Origin: CAZLPW01 sp964561495
GTDB lineage: Bacteria > Fidelibacterota > Marinisomatia > Marinisomatales > UBA1611
NCBI GenBank assembly: GCA_964561495.1
Contig: CAZLPW010000003.1
Coordinates: forward strand, 14,779 to 78,778
DNA length: 64,000 bases
Direction: 5' to 3'
Positions 35,082-43,368 of this stretch are shown piece by piece. Each line of letters opens with the position of its first letter. The first letter of the stretch is position 1. Position numbers and translations under genes: made by a program. The notes beneath the pieces were generated by a model, which saw only the letters and a list, made by a program, of their open reading frames with translations, ran no database searches and was not told where the DNA came from.

Positions 35082-36566
35082 CTATATTTTCTCGGCATAA
35101 TTCTTCCCTTTATAACCTTTTACCAGCCATATGCTAAAGTTTTTTACTTTTTCTTCATCTCTTTTAGAAGAAAATTGCTTTAAAAGTATTTTTTCATTGA
35201 AGTAGCCTTCACATTTTTTTGGAAACTTTTTTCCATTAGAAATAAAAAGATAATTACCACCAATCAGGTCCTTATCTTTGTAAATGAAAGAATAGAGTGT
35301 TTCATGATATCCAATTGATAAACAGCTGGCCTCTTGTTCAGGATTCAGGTAAATGTTAATCATGGAAGGTATTTGAAAATTATTTGCTAAAATTCTATAG
35401 TTTTTATATTCAGTATTATTATTTATAAAATTTTTCAGTTCAGATTTAAACGAGGAATAGATAAAGTAACGGTTTGTTATATCTTTTTTGCCCTTAAGTG
35501 GAATAAACTTATTAAAGGTTTGAAGACTTACGGTAGCTATCAATATTAATGAAAAAATTAGCTGGAATAATAATTGGCCTTTACGTTTTTCCCATCTTTC
35601 ACCTACATTGGTAATGCCCATTAGAAATAAACCGCCAAAAAATACTGGTGCTGGCCAATTTGCTTCTAGTCTTGAAAAAAATGAATGTACCAAAAAATAA
35701 GTCATTGGAATTATGGTTATCACAGTAAAATATTGTATAGGTGCAGGAAGACTTTTCCATTTTGAGAGGTTGATGTATGGTTGAATTGCCGCATAGTAGA
35801 AGTATATGGGCCCAAGAAGAATAAAAAGACTACCCCATAACTCTGAAAAGTTTCCAATATCTCCTGCGCGTGAGATGTGACTTCCTTGGTATCTGAAAAA
35901 TGCTAAATCATTTTGAAGATTCCAAATAATAAACGGGAGAAAAACAAGAAATGCCGTGATAAATGAACCATAAAAATTAATATTTTTTAGGATATATCGT
36001 TTTTCTTTAACCAAAAAAGGGAAAAGCGCAATTCCCATAGCTGGGAATAATGCAGAGATTTTTGAAAGCATGGCTAAACCCAAAAATATTCCTGCAGGAA
36101 TTAAGTATTTATCTGCATCAACACAATAAGCTTTATAATAATACACAATAGCAAGTACCGTAAAAAAAGTAAGTGGTAGGTCTGGAGTTATTACTATAGA
36201 GTTTGTATGGAAAAGCATGTTTGCAGAAATACCAAGAGAAAGAACCATACCAGTAGTTTTATTGAAATGGGTTTTCCCGAATCTATATAGTATTACAGCT
36301 AAAATGGCCATCATCAAAATAGCACCAATTCTTATTGTAAAAGAGTTTTCACCAAAAAGAGTAAATACTTTTATTATAAAGCCAACAACTGGGCCGTGGT
36401 CAATGTAACCCCAGTCAAGATGTCGCGCGTACATTGCGTAATACGCTTCATCATCTATTAACATTGTACCAGAAATAAAAAGGATTCTCAATGCAACGAG
36501 GGATAAACTAATAAAAATAAATATGCTATGTATTTTATTACTAGATTGGCTAAAAATTCTTTTCAA
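35082..36566 (-). CDS. Glycosyltransferase family 39 (ArnT/PMT-like) membrane protein
   Basis: A 494-residue GT-C fold enzyme. The first periplasmic loop holds D-D-E-A-Y-Y-A-M-Y-A-R near residue 38, the acidic catalytic pattern of the ArnT/PMT group, and I-D-H-G-P. Around a dozen hydrophobic helices follow, then a soluble C-terminal domain of about 130 residues. Such enzymes use polyprenyl-phosphate sugars to modify lipid A, other lipids or proteins in the periplasm. It is divergently placed to the receptor gene at 36706, with about 140 bases between them. Confidence 0.85.
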   Translation of the reverse strand: MKRIFSQSSNKIHSIFIFISLSLVALRILFISGTMLIDDEAYYAMYARHLDWGYIDHGPVVGFIIKVFTLFGENSFTIRIGAILMMAILAVILYRFGKTHFNKTTGMVLSLGISANMLFHTNSIVITPDLPLTFFTVLAIVYYYKAYCVDADKYLIPAGIFLGLAMLSKISALFPAMGIALFPFLVKEKRYILKNINFYGSFITAFLVFLPFIIWNLQNDLAFFRYQGSHISRAGDIGNFSELWGSLFILLGPIYFYYAAIQPYINLSKWKSLPAPIQYFTVITIIPMTYFLVHSFFSRLEANWPAPVFFGGLFLMGITNVGERWEKRKGQLLFQLIFSLILIATVSLQTFNKFIPLKGKKDITNRYFIYSSFKSELKNFINNNTEYKNYRILANNFQIPSMINIYLNPEQEASCLSIGYHETLYSFIYKDKDLIGGNYLFISNGKKFPKKCEGYFNEKILLKQFSSKRDEEKVKNFSIWLVKGYKGKNYAEKI

Positions 36567-36705
36567 GAAAGTCCTTGTTGAATATTGAAATAAATAACAA
36601 TTATTATCTTAAAAATTACATGTTAAAACTGGAATTGATCAGAAATAATTTTTGCAAGAAAAGTCAGATTCTTAAAGTAGATTTAAAATTCACATTATTT
36701 AAATA
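36567..36705. promoter_or_regulatory. Divergent intergenic region with presumed promoters
   Basis: About 140 bases between the minus-strand GT39 gene and the plus-strand receptor copy 2. It must hold start signals for at least one of them. It is AT-rich; I could not assign a definite -35/-10 pair. Confidence 0.35.
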
Positions 36706-39144
36706 ATGAAGATATTAAAATACTTTATATTCATTTCTTTTTTGTATTTGAATGCACAAAGTACAGTTAGTATAAATGGGTTTGTCCGTGATGATGAAAA
36801 TGGAGAGCCATTGGGATATGCTAATGTATTTATTAAGGAAAACGCTCTTGGTTCTGCCAGTAGTATGGATGGGTATTATGTTATACCTAATGTACCTGTA
36901 GGTGAAAAAACAATAGCTGTTTCGATTATTGGATATGAAATGATATCAAAAAAAATTGAAGTTTTATCTGAAAAAAATATACGTCTAGACTTTAGACTTA
37001 AACGGACAGTTATTGAAGGTCAGGCTATTGATGTATTTGGTGAAACACAAAAAATGAGACAGATGGTAGAACCTAGTCGCATTACTCTAGATCTCCGCAC
37101 TCTTGAGACCGCGCCAGCGTTTATTGAGCCAGACCTATTTAGAACAGTCCAGATGTTGCCAGGTGTTCAAACGATCAATGATTTTTCTAGTGCGTTATAT
37201 GTCAGAGGTAGTACCCCTGATCAAAATTTAATTATGTTGGATGGGATAACAGTATATAACCCATATCATTTAGGTGGTATTTTTTCTACTTTTAATACAG
37301 ACGCAATCAAAGAAGCTGACTTTCATGCTGGGGGGTTTCCTGCCCGCTATGGAGGGCGTATGGGGGCAATTCTAAGCGTAATCAATCGAGAAGGAAATAC
37401 AAAAAAAATTCAAGGGAATGCTAATATTTCTATTATTTCAAGTAAAGGTTTAATTGAAGGCCCACTGCCAAAGTTTAAAGGTATAAAGGGATCATGGATG
37501 CTTGCGGGAAGAAGGACATACTTAGATAAATTATTTAATTTATTTATTCCAGATGGTAGTGATTTCAAATTTCCATATTATTTTTATGATTACCAGGCAA
37601 AGATAAATATTGATCTAAATCAAGATCATCGCATTACCTATAGTAGATTCTATGGTGATGATATCTTAGAAATAGGCTTCTCTGACAAGTTTGAAAATTA
37701 TGATAATCCTGCTGAATATGACCAAGGAACAAGTGCTTTTGATATTAATTGGCCTTGGGGTAATAAAACTAATAGCTTAACCTGGAGATGGTTAATTAGT
37801 CCTAAGCTTGTTGCGAGAACTTTTATTGCTAACAGTAGGTATAGATTTAATTTCGATATGGGTTTTTCAGATACTGGGTTTTACAGTAGGATTAATGATG
37901 AAGATCAAGAAATAGAAACGGGCTCTTGGAGTGAAAGTTTTAGTTTTGATTTTTATGATATTATCAATGACTATACCTTTGAGACTGACCTCTCATGGCA
38001 TGGTATTGATAATCACCAGTTTCAAGGGGGGCTACAGATTAAAGACGTACAGTTTGACCTTGGAATGGAGTTTGAGTATTCTAGTTTAGATACGACAGTA
38101 TATGCAAAACCGCTTGAGATGATAGATTCTACAAGAGAGGTTTCCATTTATTTGCAAGACAGATGGTCAATAACGCCTCGTCTCTCTTTGCAAATTGGTG
38201 CTAGGGCTACTGATTACTCATTACATGATACTCTATACCTCGACCCACGCTTTGGATTAAAATATATTTTGCGTCAGGATTTATCTTTTAAACTATCTCT
38301 TGGTAGATACCATCAGTTTTTAACTATAGTTAATCTTGAGGATGAGAGCTGGAATATTGTGGATCTGTGGCTTGGGCTTCCTGAAAATAGGCCAGCGACT
38401 TGGGCAGATCATCTTATTCTTGGATTAGAATATTTGTCAGGGAATAGTTGGCTTTATCGAGCTGAAACATATTACAAGCATTTTGAAAACCTTATTACGT
38501 TGCAGCAGGGAGAATTAATAACGGAAACTGGAGATGGTGAGAATTTACAAGCGACACCGTTTAATGATTTTTATGAAACCCGAGCTTATGCCTATGGACT
38601 GGAATTTTTAATCAAAAAAACTGCCGGCAAGATTAGAGGTTGGATTGGATATACCTATGCCCAGACTAATAGGCATATCAAAAAACATGGTTGGTATAAA
38701 CCTAAATATGACCGGACTCACACGTTAAATATCGTGGGAGACTTGGAGATAACTAAAAAAACACACTTCAGTATTTCTATGCAAACAGCAAGCGGGCAAC
38801 CGTTTACTGCTCCTATAGGAGTCTATGATAATTGGTATGCGAGTCATAATGCTTTTTTGCCAGTATGGTACTATTCGCAAGGTTTTTTAGTGGGTGAAAA
38901 AAATGCAGCCAGAATGTCTTCTTATTTTCGATTGGATATTGGTCTTAAACAGAAAAAAACTTTTTTTGGTTATAACTATGAGCGTTTTATACAGCTTGTA
39001 AATGTTACGAATCATGTTAACCCTTTGACGCATCAATATCGTCGGAAGGTTGATCGGAGGACAGGAGAAACTCAGGGACTTCAGAGGGCAGATTTACCAA
39101 TGTTTCCATTTTTTCTAACGTTTGGGTTAAGGATAGAGTTCTAA
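36706..39144 (+). CDS. TonB-dependent receptor with carboxypeptidase-regulatory N-terminal domain (copy 2)
   Basis: An 812-residue outer-membrane receptor paralogous to the one at 30036. Signal peptide to about residue 17, CarboxypepD_reg domain (G-F-V-R-D-D-E-N-G-E-P-L-G-Y-A-N-V), plug with P-D-L-F-R-T-V-Q-M-L-P-G-V and Y-V-R-G-S-T-P-D-Q-N, and a barrel ending Ile-Glu-Phe. The final turn lacks the Asp/Asn-rich insert of copy 1. The next gene is again a DUF4249-like lipoprotein, starting at the base after the stop. The two pairs probably import different substrates. Confidence 0.92.
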   Translation: MKILKYFIFISFLYLNAQSTVSINGFVRDDENGEPLGYANVFIKENALGSASSMDGYYVIPNVPVGEKTIAVSIIGYEMISKKIEVLSEKNIRLDFRLKRTVIEGQAIDVFGETQKMRQMVEPSRITLDLRTLETAPAFIEPDLFRTVQMLPGVQTINDFSSALYVRGSTPDQNLIMLDGITVYNPYHLGGIFSTFNTDAIKEADFHAGGFPARYGGRMGAILSVINREGNTKKIQGNANISIISSKGLIEGPLPKFKGIKGSWMLAGRRTYLDKLFNLFIPDGSDFKFPYYFYDYQAKINIDLNQDHRITYSRFYGDDILEIGFSDKFENYDNPAEYDQGTSAFDINWPWGNKTNSLTWRWLISPKLVARTFIANSRYRFNFDMGFSDTGFYSRINDEDQEIETGSWSESFSFDFYDIINDYTFETDLSWHGIDNHQFQGGLQIKDVQFDLGMEFEYSSLDTTVYAKPLEMIDSTREVSIYLQDRWSITPRLSLQIGARATDYSLHDTLYLDPRFGLKYILRQDLSFKLSLGRYHQFLTIVNLEDESWNIVDLWLGLPENRPATWADHLILGLEYLSGNSWLYRAETYYKHFENLITLQQGELITETGDGENLQATPFNDFYETRAYAYGLEFLIKKTAGKIRGWIGYTYAQTNRHIKKHGWYKPKYDRTHTLNIVGDLEITKKTHFSISMQTASGQPFTAPIGVYDNWYASHNAFLPVWYYSQGFLVGEKNAARMSSYFRLDIGLKQKKTFFGYNYERFIQLVNVTNHVNPLTHQYRRKVDRRTGETQGLQRADLPMFPFFLTFGLRIEF

Positions 39145-40092
39145 ATGAGAATAATTAAATTAAATATAATTACTTTAATCTTTTTTTCCTGTTCTATTGT
39201 TCCACCTGAACTTGAGTGGGAAGATGTTCAGTCTGACCATGAATCAGTATTAAATATATTAGGGATTTTGTCTACAGATTCATTGGTTTCTAGTTTTGTG
39301 AAGGTGCATAAGTCTCTAAATGTTCAAGATAATATAGATTCTTTGGTTTTAGATACAACAGATGGTATAGATTTTTATCGTATATCTAAATTCGTTGTAG
39401 TTGATGCTGAGGTTATCGTGCGACGAGGCTCTAATGAATATCATTTTGAGTATTCTGAAATTGAAATGGATACAAAAGATACTGTTGGTTTAGGAGCTTA
39501 TTTTTATAATGGAGATGACTTAAACCCTAGTCCTGGAGAAATATATACTTTATCAGTGATTACCCCATCAGGAATGAGTGCAACTGGAGAGGTTATTATC
39601 CCTTCTATGCCTCGGCTTCATAAAGAAGAACTCCCTGATACATTTAGAGTTAATGAGATTATGAACATAAAATGGGATGTGCTTGATCTACACAACCAAT
39701 TATTGAATATTGATAATTTCCTAAATATTTTTTGGTTCTTATATAATGATTATGGATACTATTATAATTATGGAAATAATTCTGGGTCATGCGGCCTGCA
39801 GCAACAACAATTTATTTATCCTGGTGATACAACGTGGATGTTCAAAAAAGAATGGTGTGGTGATAGTGAATTTAATCAAGGCTTATGGGATGAGGACCTT
39901 CTTCTAATAAATCTTATGAGTATGGATCAGAACTATTATGATTTTTTTATAAAATATTCTCAGGAAGGCAGCGAATTCTCTAATCTTTACATTGGGTCTG
40001 GTGGTACAGGTCGTAATTTTGGAATAGAAGGAGGGATAGGCATTTTTGGTTCTGTAGGTATCGACAGACACGTTATTCCAATATTGCCGTAG
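39145..40092 (+). CDS. DUF4249-like surface lipoprotein (partner of receptor copy 2)
   Basis: A 315-residue lipoprotein with the lipobox Phe-Phe-Ser-Cys at about residue 17 and a short basic n-region. The mature part begins with an L-N-I-L-G-I-L-S-T-D strand and a V-V-D-A-E-V-I-V-R-R Ig-like strand, as in DUF4249 proteins, followed by a Tyr/Asn-rich middle (Y-G-Y-Y-Y-N-Y-G-N-N). It stands directly after the receptor stop and is shorter than its counterpart at 32389. It probably caps or aids ligand capture by the receptor. Confidence 0.78.
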   Translation: MRIIKLNIITLIFFSCSIVPPELEWEDVQSDHESVLNILGILSTDSLVSSFVKVHKSLNVQDNIDSLVLDTTDGIDFYRISKFVVVDAEVIVRRGSNEYHFEYSEIEMDTKDTVGLGAYFYNGDDLNPSPGEIYTLSVITPSGMSATGEVIIPSMPRLHKEELPDTFRVNEIMNIKWDVLDLHNQLLNIDNFLNIFWFLYNDYGYYYNYGNNSGSCGLQQQQFIYPGDTTWMFKKEWCGDSEFNQGLWDEDLLLINLMSMDQNYYDFFIKYSQEGSEFSNLYIGSGGTGRNFGIEGGIGIFGSVGIDRHVIPILP

Positions 40093-40096
40093 ATTT

Positions 40097-40861
40097 ATGA
40101 AATTAGTTTCTTGGAATGTTAATGGTATCCGCGCTGCAGTTAAAAAAGGTTTTCTAGATTGGTTAGAGGATGAGAGTCCAGATATCTGCTGTATCCAAGA
40201 AACAAAGGCACATGTAGATCAGTTAAGTTCAGAGATTTTAGAAGATCATGGTTATAAGGTTTTTTGGCATTCGGGCATAAGACGTGGTTATAGCGGTGTA
40301 GCAACTTTTTGTAAAGAAGAACCTCTTTATGTCAAAGAAGGAGTTGGAATTGAAAAATACGATTCTGAAGGTCGAGTCCTTATCACTGAGCATGAAAATT
40401 TTTTACTGTATAATATTTATTTCCCTAATGGACAAAAGGATGAAATAAGACTCAAATACAAACTAGACTTTTATAGAGATTTATTACCAATTATTAATGA
40501 GCAAGTGGAATCTGGGAACAATGTGATTGTTACTGGTGATTGGAATACTGCGCACAAATCTATTGATCTTGCAAGGCCAAAAGAAAATATAAAAACTTCA
40601 GGCTTTATGCCAATTGAACGTGATTGGTTAGATCGTTATGTTAATGAAGGTTGGGTCGATACTTTTCGTCTTTTCCATGATGATGGCGGCCGCTATTCAT
40701 GGTGGACATATAGGTTTGGAGCGCGTGAAAGAAATGTAGGGTGGAGGATTGATTATTTTTTTGTTAATGAGGCCCTTTCAGAGTTCTGTTTAGATGCCGA
40801 CATACATCATAATGTTCTTGGCTCAGATCATTGTCCTGTTTCTTTGGATTTAGACTTTTAA
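40097..40861 (+). CDS. xthA: Exodeoxyribonuclease III (ExoA/XthA family)
   Basis: A 254-residue AP endonuclease/exonuclease. Motifs in order: S-W-N-V-N-G-I-R-A at the N-terminus, I-Q-E-T-K near residue 35, N-I-Y-F-P-N-G near 107, G-D-W-N-T-A-H near 148, and G-S-D-H-C-P-V near the end, which together form the metal and catalytic site. It cuts DNA at abasic sites in base-excision repair. Four bases follow the preceding stop. Confidence 0.95.
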   Translation: MKLVSWNVNGIRAAVKKGFLDWLEDESPDICCIQETKAHVDQLSSEILEDHGYKVFWHSGIRRGYSGVATFCKEEPLYVKEGVGIEKYDSEGRVLITEHENFLLYNIYFPNGQKDEIRLKYKLDFYRDLLPIINEQVESGNNVIVTGDWNTAHKSIDLARPKENIKTSGFMPIERDWLDRYVNEGWVDTFRLFHDDGGRYSWWTYRFGARERNVGWRIDYFFVNEALSEFCLDADIHHNVLGSDHCPVSLDLDF

Positions 40862-40878
40862 TTATTTTTATATTTTTT

Positions 40879-41976
40879 TTGATTAAAACAGTAATAGGTG
40901 GTATGCTGTATCTTTTACTGAATAATATTGCCTTTGGTGATAGCTTAAGTGTAGGTATAGATACTACTGAGTTAAATCAAAGATATTTATATGCTTCCCA
41001 AAATACCCTACTACCTAATCTGGGTAGCTCTCCGAATACTGGATTTCTTTTGGGAGTTTTTGTAAATAGGCGGTTTAAGTTTCCAAAAAAAATAGAACTG
41101 ACACGTCCTTCAAATATTAATGTTTCAATAACTTATACTGAAAAAAAACAATTTATATTAAAAATCCGCAATCAAATATTTTCACCAGAGGAGAAATGGC
41201 GATGGGATGGAAAGATAGAAGGAAAACAATTTCCTGAAGTATTCTATGGTATTGGAAATAATACTACTAGAGAGGATACTTCAAACATATCTTGGAACAG
41301 GTATGATTTAGATCAAAGGTTACTAAAAAAGTTTAGCAGAAATAATTTTTTAGGCGGACAAATTAAGTTTCAAAAACTAACTGATTTTAAACACATTGGG
41401 GGGATGACTTATTATGATGTAAGGGGTTTCAATAATAATAATAGTTTGATATATGGTGCTGGGCTTACCTATTTATTTGATACAAGAGACGATGTTTATA
41501 CTTCTAAAGAAGGTGTTTTTTTTAAAATTGAAACTGGTATTTATAATGGTGATTATTCATTTAAAACTTTCAACACAGATCTAAGAAAATTTATAAATAA
41601 GAATAATTTAGTTTTTGCTTGGCAAGGGAAAATTAATTTTTTATCTGGGGCTGCGCCTTTTTGGGAGCTGCCTATGCTTGGTAGTGAAGAGATCATGCGT
41701 GGCTTTTATGAGGGTAGATATAGAGATAATAATGCAGTAGTTAGTCAATTCGAGATTAGACACAAAGTGTTAAGTAGAATTGGATATGTTTTGTTTTTTG
41801 GTTTAGGTCAAGTCTCAAATAATATTAAAGAATTTAGTTTATCTGAGACGCATAGTAACTACGGTTTTGGTTTTAGATTTCAGCTTAATAAAAATGATCC
41901 AACAAATATCAGGTTTGATATTGGCCTTTTTTCTGGCGGCGGCGGCCTTCTAATTAAATTTAGGGAAGCATTTTAG
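40879..41976 (+). CDS. Omp85/BamA-like outer-membrane barrel without visible POTRA domains
   Basis: About 365 residues from TTG at 40879, which gives a compact signal peptide (I-K-T-V-I-G-G-M-L-Y); ATT at 40861 or 40864 at the xthA stop is a possible alternative, and the ATG at 40831 inside xthA is unlikely. The body is a barrel of bacterial-surface-antigen type: Y-G-I-G-N-N-T near residue 115, G-A-G-L-T-Y-L-F-D-T-R-D-D near 200, M-L-G-S-E-E-I-M-R-G-F near 268 (equivalent of the V-R-G-Y/F lid-lock motif), and a C-terminal F-R-E-A-F strand. POTRA repeats are not evident, so it is closer to the short DUF3943/patatin-tail-like barrels. Confidence 0.75.
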   Translation: MIKTVIGGMLYLLLNNIAFGDSLSVGIDTTELNQRYLYASQNTLLPNLGSSPNTGFLLGVFVNRRFKFPKKIELTRPSNINVSITYTEKKQFILKIRNQIFSPEEKWRWDGKIEGKQFPEVFYGIGNNTTREDTSNISWNRYDLDQRLLKKFSRNNFLGGQIKFQKLTDFKHIGGMTYYDVRGFNNNNSLIYGAGLTYLFDTRDDVYTSKEGVFFKIETGIYNGDYSFKTFNTDLRKFINKNNLVFAWQGKINFLSGAAPFWELPMLGSEEIMRGFYEGRYRDNNAVVSQFEIRHKVLSRIGYVLFFGLGQVSNNIKEFSLSETHSNYGFGFRFQLNKNDPTNIRFDIGLFSGGGGLLIKFREAF

Positions 41977-41984
41977 TTGAGTAG

Positions 41985-43115
41985 TTAAATCATTAGCTCA
42001 CTCGTTATTATATCTGCGAATTGAAATCCTTTTTCAGTTAGGGCCAGTTGATTTTTTTCTATATTAATACATTTTGGCCACTTGATTGAAGTTTTTTTTA
42101 ATTGTTGGTTAAAATTTTCCATCAGGTTTTTTGGCAGATTTTCAAGGTGTACACCTGCATTCATTCTTAGACCGAAACCTATTTTTTCATTAAATAAATT
42201 ATTTTTTGTTAAAGTCTCTTCAAAAGAAACAGGAGATTTTTTTAATTCAATTCTTTTTATATATCCATCAAGGGATCTAATATTACTCCATCTCTTTAAT
42301 CCATCAAAGCTGTGTGCAGACGGACCAAAACCTAGATAGGGATCAATGTTCCAATAATGGAGGTTATGCATACATTCTTTTTTAGACAAAGAAAAATTGG
42401 ATATTTCATATGGTTTATAGCCAAATTTATTTAAAATAGTTCGAGTTTTTTTGAACCATTCAGCAGATTTATTCTCCGCTGGCATTCTAACTAATCTATT
42501 TTTTACTTTTCTAAAAAGTTCAGTCCCCTTTTCCAAGGTTAGTGTATAGGCTGATATATGATCTGGACTTAGTTGTGTTACCGTTTTTAGATCCGTGACC
42601 CAATCATTAAAATCTTGATCAGGCATTAAGTATATTAAATCACAATTAATATTTTTAAACCCTGCATTTTGGGCATTTTTTATTGTTTCTAATGATTGTT
42701 TTGGCGAATGGGATCTACCTAAAAATTTTAAATGGCTAGGATTTAAGGATTGAATTCCAATCGATAATCTATTAATTCCGAGGCTATTATATTCTTTTAA
42801 TTGGTTAAGTGAAACATCTCCAGGATTTACTTCTATCGTAAATTCCTTTATATCGTTTATATCAAAATTTTTTTCTAAGGAATTAATAATTAATTCAATT
42901 GATTTAGCATTTAAAAGACTAGGGGTTCCTCCTCCTATAAATATTGTATCAAATTTCCAATCATTTGTATCATTGGTACATGTTTCTATTTCACGTTGTA
43001 TTGCTGAGATAAATCTTGGAATTGTTTTTTCTTGATCAGTTATTGAGTAAAAGTCGCAATAAATGCATTTTATAGTGCAAAATGGGATATGTATATATAT
43101 ACCAGCCGAATACAT
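41985..43115 (-). CDS. hemW: Radical SAM heme chaperone HemW-like (coproporphyrinogen III oxidase-like)
   Basis: A 376-residue radical SAM protein with the C-x3-C-x2-C cluster motif in P-F-C-T-I-K-C-I-Y-C-D-F near residue 12, G-G-G-T-P-S near 65, the E-V-N-P-G strand near 100, and a HemW C-terminal domain. HemW proteins bind heme and are thought to insert it into respiratory enzymes; they are often mislabelled as oxygen-independent coproporphyrinogen oxidases. It converges with the Omp85-like gene, eight bases apart. Confidence 0.9.
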   Translation of the reverse strand: MYSAGIYIHIPFCTIKCIYCDFYSITDQEKTIPRFISAIQREIETCTNDTNDWKFDTIFIGGGTPSLLNAKSIELIINSLEKNFDINDIKEFTIEVNPGDVSLNQLKEYNSLGINRLSIGIQSLNPSHLKFLGRSHSPKQSLETIKNAQNAGFKNINCDLIYLMPDQDFNDWVTDLKTVTQLSPDHISAYTLTLEKGTELFRKVKNRLVRMPAENKSAEWFKKTRTILNKFGYKPYEISNFSLSKKECMHNLHYWNIDPYLGFGPSAHSFDGLKRWSNIRSLDGYIKRIELKKSPVSFEETLTKNNLFNEKIGFGLRMNAGVHLENLPKNLMENFNQQLKKTSIKWPKCINIEKNQLALTEKGFQFADIITSELMI

Positions 43116-43368
43116 AGCTTAAATATAATAAGTGGAATTAGCCCATATAATGTTTAATATATCGCTATAAAGTGATATATAGATTAGTGTGTGCTTAATC
43201 GAAGAACTTAGTATAATTATTAGATTCATATTTCTTAATTAAAATATAGAGAATTAGTAATTTTTCTAAGATTCTTTAAATTTGTAAAAAATAGGATAAC
43301 TGTATACTAAACCCTTCTAGAAGAATGATTAGATCTTTCGTTCTTTTTATATTCTGAAAGATAAAAAA
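43116..43368. promoter_or_regulatory. Divergent region hemW / ABC exporter with leader inverted repeats
   Basis: About 250 bases. A possible -10 TATACT (43303-43308) lies downstream of TTGTAA (43282-43287) with a short 15-base spacer. A perfect 10-base palindrome CTTCTAGAAG follows at 43314-43323. Close to the start codon, ATCTTTC (43333-43339) and GAAAGAT (43356-43362) form a 7-bp inverted repeat that includes the probable ribosome site. Regulation through these is only suggested. Confidence 0.4.

Noticed and set aside
40831..40878. Omp85-like gene starting at the ATG at 40831 inside xthA
   Set aside because: The extra residues do not improve the signal peptide, and the TTG at 40879 gives a compact normal one.
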